Shown here: piece by piece, positions 54,425-63,350 of the stretch
Numbering within the stretch: the first letter of the stretch is position 1
Layout of the letters: the number at the start of each line of letters is the position of its first letter
From: an uncultured Lachnospiraceae bacterium
GTDB lineage: Bacteria; Bacillota; Clostridia; Lachnospirales; Lachnospiraceae
DNA length: 64,000 nucleotides
Direction: 5' to 3'
Assembly: GCA_902783375.1 (NCBI GenBank)
Contig: CACZQN010000011.1
Coordinates: forward strand, 1-64,000
The notes under the pieces: generated by a model
Database searches by the model: none
The model's input: the letters and a program-made list of their open reading frames with translations, nothing else
What the model was told of the DNA's origin: nothing
Translations under genes and position numbers: made by a program

Positions 54425-56011
54425 TCAGAACATCCAGTCCGCGGTGCTGTCGCCGTTCGGATCGCCGAATGCGCTCATGCCGCCGAAACGAGGTGCCTTG
54501 TTGGTTGCCACAATCACTTCGCCCAGTTCCTTGTCGAAGTCAGCCTTGCAGCAGGTCTTCTCATCAAAGACCATCGTGTTCAGGGTATCTGCCGAAACCG
54601 GTGCCCATGCCGGAACCTTCGCATTGTTCGGGTCGCCTGTTCTTGCAAATGCACAGATCGAAGCGCTGATCTCATCGCGGAGCTTCTCGCAGACTTCGCC
54701 CATGCCGTCATAGAGCGCGAGCATCTCGGAGTTGCCGAAGACAAACGGAAGATCCGAGCAGTGCCATGCCGGGGAACCGCCCTCGTAATCGAAGGTCAGG
54801 GTCGTCAGCATATTCCAGGTCGGCGCGGTGCTCTCCTTCGCCTTCAGGGTCAGATAATTTCTCGAGCCTCTCCGCACATTGACATCGAGAACCGGGATAT
54901 CGATGATCCGCTTGTCCGGGTAAGCTGCCTTAAACGCTGTGACGATTGCTTCCGCATTCTCCTCGCCGTATTTTGCTGCAACCAGCGCGCATGCCTCTTC
55001 GTCTGTATAAGCGTCCGCATCCTTCTCCATTCTGGCCATGACCAGATCGGAAAATACGGTGCCGCCCAGTGTCGGAACAGTCTTGTAGTAGTCTGCGACG
55101 CCGACCTCGGTCGGATCGCCCAGATACCAGCCGTTCGCCTTCGGGCCCCAGAAGAAGGTATAGCCTTCCTTCTCGAGGGTCTTACCTGCCAGGTTGACCG
55201 CACGGATGAACAGGGCAAGCGGAACCTCCTCCAGCTCCTTGATCGTGGAGACACCTGCCTCCTTCATGATCTCCTTCGGAAGCAGATCTGCCGGCGCCGG
55301 GTTCTGGCTGAAGCGCATGCCGCCCATGCCGCCGGAAAGAAGGATTGCTCTGTGGAACAGGCCTGCCGCTGCCGGAGTCTGTCCGAGGGTATTCACCTTG
55401 CCGCCGCCACCGGACTGGCCGAAGATCGTGACATTCTCCGGATCGCCGCCGAAGGCCTGGATGTTGTTGTGCACCCACTCGAGCGAAGCAACCAGGTCAG
55501 CGATGCCGCAGTTTGCAGAGTTCTCATACTCCGGGCCGAATGCGGACAGATCCAGGAAGCCGAAGACATTCAGACGATGGTTGACCGTGATCACGATCAC
55601 GTCTTCCTTGGTTGCCAGTGCCTGGCCGTCGTAGCAGACCTGCTCCAGTGCGGAACCGTTCGCATAGCCGCCGCCATGGTACCAGACCAGGACCGGCTTC
55701 TTCGCTGCCGGATCGAGGGTCGGTGTCCAGAGATTCAGATTCAGGCAGTCCTCGTTCGAAGGCCAGAAACGATGCGGGATCTTGACCTCTCCCGAAGGTC
55801 TCGGGTTCGAAAGCACCGGGCTGATATAGCCGTAGGCTGTTGCATCCTTGATGCCGTCCCACGCATCGACCGGCTCCGGCTGATGAAAACGCTTTGCCTT
55901 TGCATAGCGGATTCCATAGAAATTGTACACGCCCTTGTAGAGGAAACCACGCAGTTTTCCCTTGTCTGTCTCGACGACAGGGGCATCTCTTCTGACTGTA
56001 ATGTTCGACAT
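54425..56011 (-). CDS. Type-B carboxylesterase
   Basis: 528 aa with an AAAGGAAGG site. Nucleophile Ser200 lies in FGQSGGGG, oxyanion HGGG at about 112-115, and the likely catalytic His is in PAWHCSDLPFVFG. No signal peptide. It is a distant paralogue of the esterase at 12292-13911. Single gene with its own terminator. The substrate is an ester of unknown identity. Confidence 0.86.
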   Translation of the reverse strand: MSNITVRRDAPVVETDKGKLRGFLYKGVYNFYGIRYAKAKRFHQPEPVDAWDGIKDATAYGYISPVLSNPRPSGEVKIPHRFWPSNEDCLNLNLWTPTLDPAAKKPVLVWYHGGGYANGSALEQVCYDGQALATKEDVIVITVNHRLNVFGFLDLSAFGPEYENSANCGIADLVASLEWVHNNIQAFGGDPENVTIFGQSGGGGKVNTLGQTPAAAGLFHRAILLSGGMGGMRFSQNPAPADLLPKEIMKEAGVSTIKELEEVPLALFIRAVNLAGKTLEKEGYTFFWGPKANGWYLGDPTEVGVADYYKTVPTLGGTVFSDLVMARMEKDADAYTDEEACALVAAKYGEENAEAIVTAFKAAYPDKRIIDIPVLDVNVRRGSRNYLTLKAKESTAPTWNMLTTLTFDYEGGSPAWHCSDLPFVFGNSEMLALYDGMGEVCEKLRDEISASICAFARTGDPNNAKVPAWAPVSADTLNTMVFDEKTCCKADFDKELGEVIVATNKAPRFGGMSAFGDPNGDSTADWMF

Positions 56012-56171
56012 GCTGTCCTTCCTTTCTGATCTGAGAAATATCGTTCACCCATGTTTCATACACAGGATGCCTGCACCCAGGCGGGCATCCATCCTTATCT
56101 ATTGTAGCGGAAATGAGCCATTTTTCAACACTTTTTCTCATTTTCCGCGGCATCTGAGGCCGGATTCTCAT

Positions 56172-56200
56172 TGCACAGTTGGAAATCCCATGCTATACTT
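56172..56200 (+). promoter_or_regulatory. Promoter of the exonuclease gene
   Basis: TTGCAC (56172-56177), a 17-bp spacer and TATACT (56195-56200). The start should be near 56207, about 30 nt before the ATG. Confidence 0.8.
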
Positions 56201-56237
56201 AGAGGTAGAATTCAGAAAACAGATGCAAAGGAGCTCT

Positions 56238-57173
56238 ATGAACTATATTGTTTTTGACCTGGAGTGGAACCAGGCGCCGACGGTCGAGGAAGCCAGGCCC
56301 GGACTCCCCTTTGAGATCATCGAGATCGGGGCAGTCAAAGTCTCGGCCGAGACGCTCCAGACGCTTGACATGTTCCACCGCATTATTGAGCCGGTCGTCT
56401 ATCCGGAACTCTTCTCGCATACCAGGCAGGTCGTTGCACTGAACCAGAAGGATCTGGAGGCCGGAGACAGCTTCCACGAAGCGGCGACGGATTTTCTATC
56501 CTGGTGCGGGGCCGGCGGCGAGGAGTACCTCTTCGCGACCTGGGGAAGCGGCGACCTGAAGGAACTGCAGCGGAATCTGGAATATTTCCACATCCGGAAT
56601 CCCTTTACCGGTCCGATCAAGTATGCCGATGTACAGCAGCTGTACGCGATCTCCGAGAACGAAACGAACCAGTCCCTCTCCCTGGAATCGGTCGCCCAGA
56701 AGATGAGGATCTCCTGGCAGGGCCGCTACCACGCGGCACTTTCCGATGCCCGCTACACGGCGGAGATCCTGAAGACGCTTGATCCGGAACTCATCGAGAC
56801 CTATCCGGCACTCGATACCTACCACTACCCCGACGAAAAGAACGAGGGACTGATGCTCTCCTATCCGGATCATCTGATCCTCTACTCCCCCTCCTTCAAG
56901 ACACGGGAAGAACTTGAGAACTCACACACCTCCATCCTCCGATGTCCGGTCTGCAAGAAGAAATCGAAGCGCCTGATCCCCTGGCACTCCGGGAACGGCA
57001 GAGCCTACTACACCATCGCAAGATGCCAGACACACGGCCCGATGCGCGGCCGGCGGGTCTTCCACGATCCGGAAGAGGATATCCATTACACGACGATCAC
57101 CATTAAGCAGATTACAGAAGAAGAAGCCGAACATATTGTCGGGAAAATACGTGAACGCGGCCGCAGGTCTTAA
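56238..57173 (+). CDS. DEDD-family 3'-5' exonuclease with a C-terminal zinc-ribbon-like domain
   Basis: 311 aa from the ATG at 56238, with AAAGGAG upstream. ExoI is IVFDLEWNQ (Asp, Glu at residues 6 and 8), ExoII contains ATWGSGDLKEL, and ExoIII is YHAALSDARYTAEIL with the His-x5-Asp pattern. This resembles KapD/ERI-1-like exonucleases that act on RNA ends. The extension from about residue 235 has CPVCKKK and a later RCQTHG, a possible zinc site. The gene has its own strong promoter. Confidence 0.85.
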   Translation: MNYIVFDLEWNQAPTVEEARPGLPFEIIEIGAVKVSAETLQTLDMFHRIIEPVVYPELFSHTRQVVALNQKDLEAGDSFHEAATDFLSWCGAGGEEYLFATWGSGDLKELQRNLEYFHIRNPFTGPIKYADVQQLYAISENETNQSLSLESVAQKMRISWQGRYHAALSDARYTAEILKTLDPELIETYPALDTYHYPDEKNEGLMLSYPDHLILYSPSFKTREELENSHTSILRCPVCKKKSKRLIPWHSGNGRAYYTIARCQTHGPMRGRRVFHDPEEDIHYTTITIKQITEEEAEHIVGKIRERGRRS

Positions 57174-57189
57174 GACCCTGGCCGCGTTC
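57152..57189. terminator. Hairpin between convergent exonuclease and carboxypeptidase genes
   Basis: GAACGCGGCC pairs with GGCCGCGTTC, with an inner palindrome GGTCTTAAGACC. There is no clear T-run on the plus side. It may serve both genes. Confidence 0.5.
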
Positions 57190-57204
57190 CGCGTTATCGG
57201 AGGC

Positions 57205-58767
57205 TTACTCATCCGCCTCTTCATATTCTCTTTGTTTCTTCAGGAAGACCTTCCGCTTCTTCCGGTACGGAATCCCGATCAGAACTTCATAAGCAATCAC
57301 ACAGGCTGCCGCAAGGACAACGACGATCGCAAGAATCAACAGTGGGATGGATACGCCGCGTTTTCCGGTTTTCTCTTCGTTCTTCCCGGTATCGCTGCCC
57401 GTATCTGCCTCTGTATGTGCATCGGACTTTTCCGACTTCTCTGCCGCATCATCCGCTTCATCCGTATTCTCAGCAGCAACATCATATCCTTCGATCTGAC
57501 CGTCCGGTCCGATCTCCCGGCTTCCGACGTGTGCCGGAATCTCATAGCCATCTTCCCGTTCGCTCTCAAACAGAATCTCGCCTAGGGCGATTTCATGCCC
57601 GGCATAGCGGACCTGCATCGTCCCGATCACATTCTCGCCCGGCGTTACCTCCATCCCGTTCCGGAAGGAGATCCGGTACTGCCATGCAGAAGGATCTTCA
57701 TTCTTCGGAAGCACGATACTCGAGCGGTCAAGCCGTAGAGAGAGCGGCACATCTTCATAGCCGTCGTACCCCTCTTCCTCCGCCAGGTGCTGCAGGAGCA
57801 CATCATTCTTCGGAATCACCTCCAACAGTGTCGAGACCGGCGCATCCACCATCTCAAAGTTCTCAAAGGCACTCTCGAGCATCGTGATGCCGCTGGTGTA
57901 CTGCGATTCCCGGTTATAGCCGTGCAGGATCACGCAAACTACATCGAGATTATCCACCTTCGCATAGGTGACAAGCGAATACCCGGCCTCCGTCGTATAG
58001 CCGGTCTTTCCCGCATAGGCAGGCTCATACAGGTAGTCATTGGTCTGGAGCGGATTGAACATCAGATGGGAGTTCGATACCGGCCGCTCTCCGTCCGGGA
58101 CCTCCTCCGTCGGCGGGATGATCTTGTACTTCGATCCTGCGATCTCCAGAAATTTCTTGTTCTTCCAGGCTTCTCTGGCGATCTTTGCCATATCGATCGC
58201 GGTAGTGTAATGATTCTCATCATGAAGGCCGTTCGGGTTCACAAAGTGTGTCCCCGTGCAGCCAAGCTCTTTCGCCCTGGCATTCATCATATCGACGAAG
58301 TTCTCGAGGCTCCCGCCCACATGGATGGCGATCGCCTTTGCGACCTCATTCGCAGAAGCCAGCATCATCCCGTAGAGGCTGTTCTCCATCGAGAGATGCT
58401 CCCCGATGGTCATCCCGATGCTGCTGGAATTGTAGCCGTTCCCGTAGACAGCATCCTCGGTGTACTCCACCATCTCGTCCATCTCGGAATTCTCAAGTGC
58501 CAGCAGCGCCGTCATGATCTTGGTCACCGATGCCGGATAATGCTTCGCATGCGCATTCTTCTGGTAGAGGATCGTCCCGGTCGTCAGCTCCATCACGACC
58601 GCTGCCTCGGCAGAGATCTCCGGTGCCTCAGGCCAGAGACTGTCCCCCGACGCCGCACTCGTTGCACGGACCGTCAGCGGCTGCAGGATTCCCGTGACCA
58701 GCAGGACCGCCAGCATAAGAAAGACAAAGGGTTTATGATAAGATCGTTTCATCATCGTTTTGAACAT
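57205..58767 (-). CDS. Serine-type D-Ala-D-Ala carboxypeptidase (PBP5/DacF type)
   Basis: 520 aa from the ATG at 58767, with AGGATGG upstream; the frame to 58815 crosses a terminator. A signal peptide is followed by the S11 family motifs SVTK (in YPASVTKIMTALL), SAN (in MLASANEVAKA) and KTG (AGKTGYTTEAGYSL). A PBP5 C-terminal beta domain, an acidic linker and a membrane helix near 485-507 follow. The enzyme trims the fifth residue of peptidoglycan stem peptides outside the cell. The single helix rather than an amphipathic tail is the Clostridial form. Confidence 0.92.
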   Translation of the reverse strand: MFKTMMKRSYHKPFVFLMLAVLLVTGILQPLTVRATSAASGDSLWPEAPEISAEAAVVMELTTGTILYQKNAHAKHYPASVTKIMTALLALENSEMDEMVEYTEDAVYGNGYNSSSIGMTIGEHLSMENSLYGMMLASANEVAKAIAIHVGGSLENFVDMMNARAKELGCTGTHFVNPNGLHDENHYTTAIDMAKIAREAWKNKKFLEIAGSKYKIIPPTEEVPDGERPVSNSHLMFNPLQTNDYLYEPAYAGKTGYTTEAGYSLVTYAKVDNLDVVCVILHGYNRESQYTSGITMLESAFENFEMVDAPVSTLLEVIPKNDVLLQHLAEEEGYDGYEDVPLSLRLDRSSIVLPKNEDPSAWQYRISFRNGMEVTPGENVIGTMQVRYAGHEIALGEILFESEREDGYEIPAHVGSREIGPDGQIEGYDVAAENTDEADDAAEKSEKSDAHTEADTGSDTGKNEEKTGKRGVSIPLLILAIVVVLAAACVIAYEVLIGIPYRKKRKVFLKKQREYEEADE

Positions 58768-58789
58768 TCTTTTCCATCCTGAAACATAA

Positions 58790-58824
58790 AAAATAAGGGG
58801 AATGTGCTCCCACACCCCCTTACT
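58790..58824 (-). terminator. Terminator-like hairpin upstream of the carboxypeptidase gene
   Basis: On the minus strand AAGGGGGTGTG pairs with CATTCCCCTT, followed by ATTTTTTATG. It stands before the carboxypeptidase start, so it ends either a lost gene or a leader transcript. Confidence 0.6.
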
Positions 58825-58965
58825 TTACCAAATATCAGAAAACTTGTAAAGGTCATTCCACGATGATTCTGGCTCTGTCCAGGTTCTTCCCCTTCAAAAA
58901 CACTGACCGGCATATCCGACGCTTTTGAGAATTGTTCCAGCAGTCTGTAAATATCCATAAACTCT

Positions 58966-58994
58966 TTGCGTTTCCTCCTGTCCTGTGCTATAAT
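58966..58994 (+). promoter_or_regulatory. Promoter of trmB
   Basis: TTGCGT (58966-58971), a 17-bp spacer and TATAAT (58989-58994), a perfect -10 box. The start is expected near 59001. The RNA therefore begins about 20 nt before element A and carries it whole. Confidence 0.8.
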
Positions 58995-59020
58995 CCACTC
59001 GCGAAACCAAATAGAAAGGG

Positions 59021-59190
59021 AGCTGTTCAGGACCGACAAGAATTCGAAAGACTAGCGGCTGAAAGCTTGCTTTCATAGCCGCTTTCTATCGAATTCTTAC
59101 CGGCCTGATGGCCGACGCTTATAGACAAGAGTTGCGAAGCAACGATTAGCAGCGTAGCTGCGGTCTATAAGAGGTCGGTCCTGAACAGCT
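59021..59190 (+). ncRNA. Structured element A in the trmB leader
   Basis: A perfect 17-bp closing stem joins AGCTGTTCAGGACCGAC (59021-59037) to its reverse complement (59174-59190). Inside are hairpin 1 (59038-59098, outer AAGAATTCGA/TCGAATTCTT, inner AGCGGCT-GAAAG-CTTG), hairpin 2 (CGGCC/GGCCG, 59101-59114) and hairpin 3 (CTTATAGAC/GTCTATAAG, 59118-59171, with GTTGC/GCAAC and GCAGC/GCTGC inside). Nearly the whole element is base-paired. The ends are inverted repeats, so it is either a leader RNA or a small mobile element. Confidence 0.7.
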
Positions 59191-59201
59191 ATGAAGATGT
59201 C

Positions 59202-59930
59202 ATGCGTCTGAAAAATATCCCGGGCTCCCGCGATGTGATTGCGGAAAGCCCTTATGTCATTCATACCCCGGAACAGTACCGCGGTCATTTTGCCGATTAT
59301 TTCGGGAACACCCATCCGATCCACATCGAGATCGGCACGGGCAAGGGAAAGTTCATCACCGAACTCGCCCTGAAGAACCCGGACATCAATTACATCGGCA
59401 TCGAGAAGTACTCGAGCGTCCTCCTGCGCGCCATCCAGAAGATGGAGGTTCTCGCAGGCGATCGTCCGGTCTATCCGAAACCGACCAACGGAAAGGATGT
59501 CGCCGAGGAGGAAATCCCGGAATGGCTGCATGCCCGCCCGGAAGGTGCACCGGAAAATCTCCTTTTCATCCGCATGGATGCCGAGACGATCACCGATGTC
59601 TTCGGGGAACAGGAGATCGCCCGGATCTACCTGAACTTCTCCGACCCCTGGCCGAAGGACCGCCATGCCAAGAGAAGACTCCCGAGCCGGCAGTATTTCG
59701 CCCGGTATAACCAGATCCTCATCCCGGATGGAGAGGTCTGCTTCAAGACCGACAACGAAGACCTCTTTGACTTTTCCCTGTGCGAGGCACCGGAGGCCGG
59801 CTGGCAGTACCGGGATGTCACCAGAGATCTGCACCATTCCGTGTGGTCAGAAGGCAACATCATGACCGAGTACGAAGAGCGCTTCTCCGGACAGGGAAAG
59901 CCGATCTGCAGAGCAGTCTTCTACCGCTAA
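59202..59930 (+). CDS. trmB: tRNA (guanine-N7)-methyltransferase
   Basis: 242 aa. The S-adenosylmethionine site is HIEIGTGKGKFI (about 41-52) and the tRNA-contact motif is YLNFSDPWPKDRHAKRRL. TrmB makes m7G46 in the variable loop of tRNA. The ATG at 59202 has no good Shine-Dalgarno next to it; an AAAGGG lies at 59015-59020, separated by element A. A mini-frame from 59191 (MKMSCV) ends by overlapping the start codon. The length is normal. Confidence 0.93.
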   Translation: MRLKNIPGSRDVIAESPYVIHTPEQYRGHFADYFGNTHPIHIEIGTGKGKFITELALKNPDINYIGIEKYSSVLLRAIQKMEVLAGDRPVYPKPTNGKDVAEEEIPEWLHARPEGAPENLLFIRMDAETITDVFGEQEIARIYLNFSDPWPKDRHAKRRLPSRQYFARYNQILIPDGEVCFKTDNEDLFDFSLCEAPEAGWQYRDVTRDLHHSVWSEGNIMTEYEERFSGQGKPICRAVFYR

Positions 59931-59983
59931 TCGTATACCGTTACAGGGCTTCTGTCAAAAGAATATCTCATTCACAAAACACA

Positions 59984-60025
59984 AAGAAGGCACCGGACAA
60001 TTTACGATCCGATGCCTTCTTCTAT
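59984..60025 (+). terminator. Terminator between trmB and the deglycosidase pair
   Basis: AAGAAGGCA-CCGGA pairs with TCCG-A-TGCCTTCTT and is followed by TCTATTT; on the minus strand a T-rich stretch follows as well. It serves the convergent genes. Confidence 0.7.
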
Positions 60026-60063
60026 TTACATGGTGAGGTGTAAACGTATTTCCAGAGATCTGA

Positions 60064-60504
60064 TTATACAATCAGGAGTCTTCTGTGGTTCACATGCTTG
60101 CCGAACTCCGGCAGGAAGACAAAGAGTTCCTTGTCCGGATCGAGTGCGTTCTGCATGATCGGCGGCATGTAGGAAGAGGTGAAGCAGTAGCCATAGGTGA
60201 TATCATGATATCCCTGTGCCAGGCCGCCTTCCTTCTTCACTTTCAGGGTTGCGGTCTCGGTCGGAGCCCAGTGTACCTGATAGTTCTCGGTCATCTGCTC
60301 GAGGGTGTAATCCTCACCCTTGATGTTCCAGATGATGTCTTCTTTCTCAAATCTCTCACCGTCGATGATCAGGGTTCCCGGACGAATCTGGGAAAGGAAT
60401 ACACCACGGTAGTACGGCAGACGGATCTTCAGCTGAAATCCGGTCACTTTGCCGTCTTCTTTTGTATTACGGAATCCTACAGACTGAATGACTTCTTTTT
60501 CCAT
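60064..60504 (-). CDS. C-glycoside deglycosidase beta subunit-like protein (DUF6379 type)
   Basis: 146 aa from the ATG at 60504, with GAGGAGG upstream. The sequence (RLPYYRGVFLSQIRPGTLIIDGE, then a beta-rich body ending LFVFLPEFGKHVNHRRLLIV) fits the small beta subunit of C-glycoside deglycosidases such as DfgB and CarC. That subunit binds the TIM-barrel alpha subunit and helps form the active site. It starts just 15 nt after the alpha-like gene ends. The family assignment is from memory of the fold and length and should be confirmed by a profile search. Confidence 0.72.
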   Translation of the reverse strand: MEKEVIQSVGFRNTKEDGKVTGFQLKIRLPYYRGVFLSQIRPGTLIIDGERFEKEDIIWNIKGEDYTLEQMTENYQVHWAPTETATLKVKKEGGLAQGYHDITYGYCFTSSYMPPIMQNALDPDKELFVFLPEFGKHVNHRRLLIV

Positions 60505-60518
60505 GATCCATCCTCCTC

Positions 60519-61391
60519 TCAATCACCGATCAGGTTCTTCAGCATGATATGCTGTTTCCTGAGGGTCTGGCCTACCTCATATCCCGGGTCATACTTGTCA
60601 GCGCCTTCATATTCGCTGAGGAGATAGCCATCCCAGCCATGCTCCTGCATGATCTTGATGATCTCCGGATACGGGATGGTGGTCTCATGAAAGTCATCGC
60701 TCATGTTGATGAACTTCGCATGGCAGCAGTAGATATACGGCAGCAGCGGAATGATGTCCTCCGGCTTGTTCGGCTGGAACAGCGGATCACGGTACTCGTG
60801 CTCGCCGAACTCGGTACGGAACACGGAGAAGTCGATGTTCAGGCCGAAGTTTTTCGTGCCGGTTTCTTTGATGAAATCGACAAATGCCTTGACCATCTCG
60901 CCGTTCAGGTTGCTCGGTGTGTGGATCTCCGGGCAGAGGCGGATGTTGCACTGCTCTGCAAGCGGAAGCACGCCCTTGATGATCTCTCTCCAGTTTTCAA
61001 CCGGCTCGAGTTTCTCATTGATGACCGGCATCTTCGCACGCATGACCGTGAAGCCAAGGCGATGCGCAAGGCGGATATCTCTGGACAGGAATTCGATCGC
61101 TTCCTCGGTGGTCAGATCTCTGGTTCCCATGACATGGGAATCGATCCAGTTGCCGTACTCGACCGGGACAAGTTCATACTTGTCCAGCAGACGGAACCAC
61201 TTGTCCACCCACTCGTCCGTCGGATACGGATAGTTCTCGATGTGCGTGTTTGCAAGAATCTCGATGCCGTGCGCGCCCATATCACAGACATCTTCAAAAC
61301 AATCTTCCAGATTTTTGCTGAATCCGAAATCAGCGGAATAGCTGTAGAGTGCTACACCACGCTTTGGACCCTTTCTGTCGTACTGGTACAT
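60519..61391 (-). CDS. C-glycoside deglycosidase alpha subunit-like TIM barrel
   Basis: 290 aa from the ATG at 61391, with AGAGAGG about 10 nt upstream; the frame to 61475 lacks a site. The barrel has the metal pattern Glu ([10 protein letters not shown]), Asp (LNIDFSVFR), His (YCCHAKFIN) and Glu (YLLSEYEG), as in the Mn-dependent alpha subunits (DfgA/DgpB/CarB) that split the C-C bond of 3-oxo-C-glycosides of plant flavonoids. Pairing with a beta-like gene makes this more specific than a generic isomerase. No 3-dehydrogenase gene is adjacent, so the partner oxidase must be encoded elsewhere. Confidence 0.75.
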   Translation of the reverse strand: MYQYDRKGPKRGVALYSYSADFGFSKNLEDCFEDVCDMGAHGIEILANTHIENYPYPTDEWVDKWFRLLDKYELVPVEYGNWIDSHVMGTRDLTTEEAIEFLSRDIRLAHRLGFTVMRAKMPVINEKLEPVENWREIIKGVLPLAEQCNIRLCPEIHTPSNLNGEMVKAFVDFIKETGTKNFGLNIDFSVFRTEFGEHEYRDPLFQPNKPEDIIPLLPYIYCCHAKFINMSDDFHETTIPYPEIIKIMQEHGWDGYLLSEYEGADKYDPGYEVGQTLRKQHIMLKNLIGD

Positions 61392-61518
61392 AACCCCGAT
61401 ACCTCTCTTTCGTGTACATGAACACTTTCTGTTCGTTACAACCAGATTATAGCACTTTGTGAAGGATTGCCTCAAGAGAGTTTCCTGCTATGGAATTTCA
61501 CATTATGAAATTCTCTTC

Positions 61519-63315
61519 TCACTCCAGCTCCGCCATGCGGTTCCACAGGCGGTAGTACATGCCTTCACGGGCAAGCAGTTCGTCATGCGTGCCCTCTTCC
61601 TCAATCCCATTCTTGTCCAGTACCAGGATGCGGTCTGCATCCTGTACCGTCGTCAGTCTGTGTGCAATGGTGATGGTCGTCCGTCCCTTCGCCAGTTCCT
61701 TCAGACTGCCTGTGACCAGAATCTCGCTCTCGTTATCGAGCGCTGAGGTAGCCTCATCCAGGATCAGAATCTTCGGATTCTTTAAGAAGACCCTGGCGAT
61801 CGAAAGACGCTGCTTCTGGCCGCCGGAGAGCTTCACGCCACGCTCACCGATATAGGTATGGATCCCATCCGGGAGCCGGTCGATGAACTCATCTGCGCCG
61901 GCAAGCTTTGCGGCTGCAAGAATCTCCTCATCCGTAGCCTGCTCGCGGCCGTAGGCGATATTGTCCCGGATGGTGCCGCTGAACAGATACACATCCTGCT
62001 GCACCATGCCGATCGCCTGGCGAAGGCTCTTTAACGTCACCTTGCTGATATCCTGCCCGTCGATCTCGATCTCGCCGCTCGTGACATCATAAAAACGCGG
62101 GATCAGGTTACAGATCGTGGTCTTGCCGCCGCCTGACGCACCGACGATCGCCAGATTCTCACCGGGTCTGACCTCCAGGTTCAGGTCATGCAGGACCTTA
62201 TTGTGATCATCCGGGTATTCGAAATTGACATGCCGGAAGGTGATGCCACCGTCTGTGACAGCCAGTTCCCCGGCATTCTCCGCATCCTTGATATCGATCG
62301 GCGTATCCAGGATCTCATAGAACCGCTCAATTCCTGTCATGCCGCGCTGGAACTGTTCTGTGAATTCGACAATCCTTCTGATCGTCGCAATCAGCGTGGA
62401 GACATAGAGAATATATGCCACCAGATCACCCGGGCCGATGATCCCGCGGATCAGGAAAAGGCCGCCCGCAAGGATGACGACCGTATACATCAGACCGTCG
62501 AACAGTCTGGTAGAAGTACCGAAGGCTGCCATCGCATAGTAGTATTTCTTCTTGATGCTCTGGAACGCGAGATTGCCTTCTTCGAACTTTCTCTTCTCCT
62601 CATCCTCCGCCGTGAAGGCCTTGACCACCCGCTCGCCAAGCAGGCTGTCCTCGATGGCGGCATTCAGCTCACCGACCTGGAAACGCTGTGCCTTCTGCGC
62701 CTCACGAAGCCAGTGGTTCAGCTTCACCGACACAAAAAACATCAGCGGCAGACAGCAGAAAATCAGAACGGTCAGCAGCAGGGAATAGCGCGCCAGAATG
62801 ATAAAGGAGACCAGGATCTTAATCCCTGCGATAAAGAATTCCTCCGGGCAGTGGTGGGCGAATTCCGTCACATCAAAAAGGTCATTCGTGATCCTGCCCA
62901 TGATCTGCCCGATCTTGTGATTCGAATAATAGGAAGCCGACAGCCGCTGCAGATGGTCAAAGGCTGTCCGGCGCATATCCGTCTCGATGTAGACACCCAT
63001 GATATGTCCCTGGGACTGCATATAGAAATTCGCCCCGGCATCCACGAGCCGCAGCAGCACATAAACAAGTGCCATCCGGGTCACGGCGCTGACCGCAAGC
63101 GGAACACCGGTTCCTGACGAAACCGCAATCGCCGAATTGGTCAGTCTGCGCATGATCATTGGCAGTACGATATCACAGATCGTCGTCAGGGATGCAAAAA
63201 ACAGATCCAGAATCAGCAGGTGCCTGTACTTTGCCAGATACGGCAGAAACCGCCGTATCAATGTTCCGGACGAATAGGTCCGCTCACCGTGTGCAATCTT
63301 GTTCCTTTTTTTCAT
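61519..63315 (-). CDS. ABC exporter, fused membrane and ATPase domains
   Basis: 598 aa from the ATG at 63315, with AAGGTGGAG upstream (a GTG at 63330 is the alternative). Six helices fill residues about 20-310. The ATPase has Walker A GASGGGKTT, the Q-loop, signature LSGGQKQRLS and Walker B ILILDEATSALDNE. The type is MsbA/LmrA-like half-transporter that works as a dimer, exporting lipids, peptides or drugs. It follows structured element B in its leader. The substrate cannot be told. Confidence 0.93.
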   Translation of the reverse strand: MKKRNKIAHGERTYSSGTLIRRFLPYLAKYRHLLILDLFFASLTTICDIVLPMIMRRLTNSAIAVSSGTGVPLAVSAVTRMALVYVLLRLVDAGANFYMQSQGHIMGVYIETDMRRTAFDHLQRLSASYYSNHKIGQIMGRITNDLFDVTEFAHHCPEEFFIAGIKILVSFIILARYSLLLTVLIFCCLPLMFFVSVKLNHWLREAQKAQRFQVGELNAAIEDSLLGERVVKAFTAEDEEKRKFEEGNLAFQSIKKKYYYAMAAFGTSTRLFDGLMYTVVILAGGLFLIRGIIGPGDLVAYILYVSTLIATIRRIVEFTEQFQRGMTGIERFYEILDTPIDIKDAENAGELAVTDGGITFRHVNFEYPDDHNKVLHDLNLEVRPGENLAIVGASGGGKTTICNLIPRFYDVTSGEIEIDGQDISKVTLKSLRQAIGMVQQDVYLFSGTIRDNIAYGREQATDEEILAAAKLAGADEFIDRLPDGIHTYIGERGVKLSGGQKQRLSIARVFLKNPKILILDEATSALDNESEILVTGSLKELAKGRTTITIAHRLTTVQDADRILVLDKNGIEEEGTHDELLAREGMYYRLWNRMAELE

Positions 63316-63350
63316 CAGAATACTCTCCACCTTCTTAGTTTAATGTAACT

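Larger units (their letters stand above)
58768..59201. other. 434-bp divergent region with a terminator, a promoter and element A
   Basis: It contains a minus-strand terminator-like hairpin (58790-58824), the trmB promoter (58966-58994) and structured element A (59021-59190). A minus-strand frame ending 58752 begins MDIYRLLEQFSKASDMP, which looks like the first residues of a sensor or AraC-type protein; it may be a gene remnant whose old terminator still remains. Confidence 0.5.
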
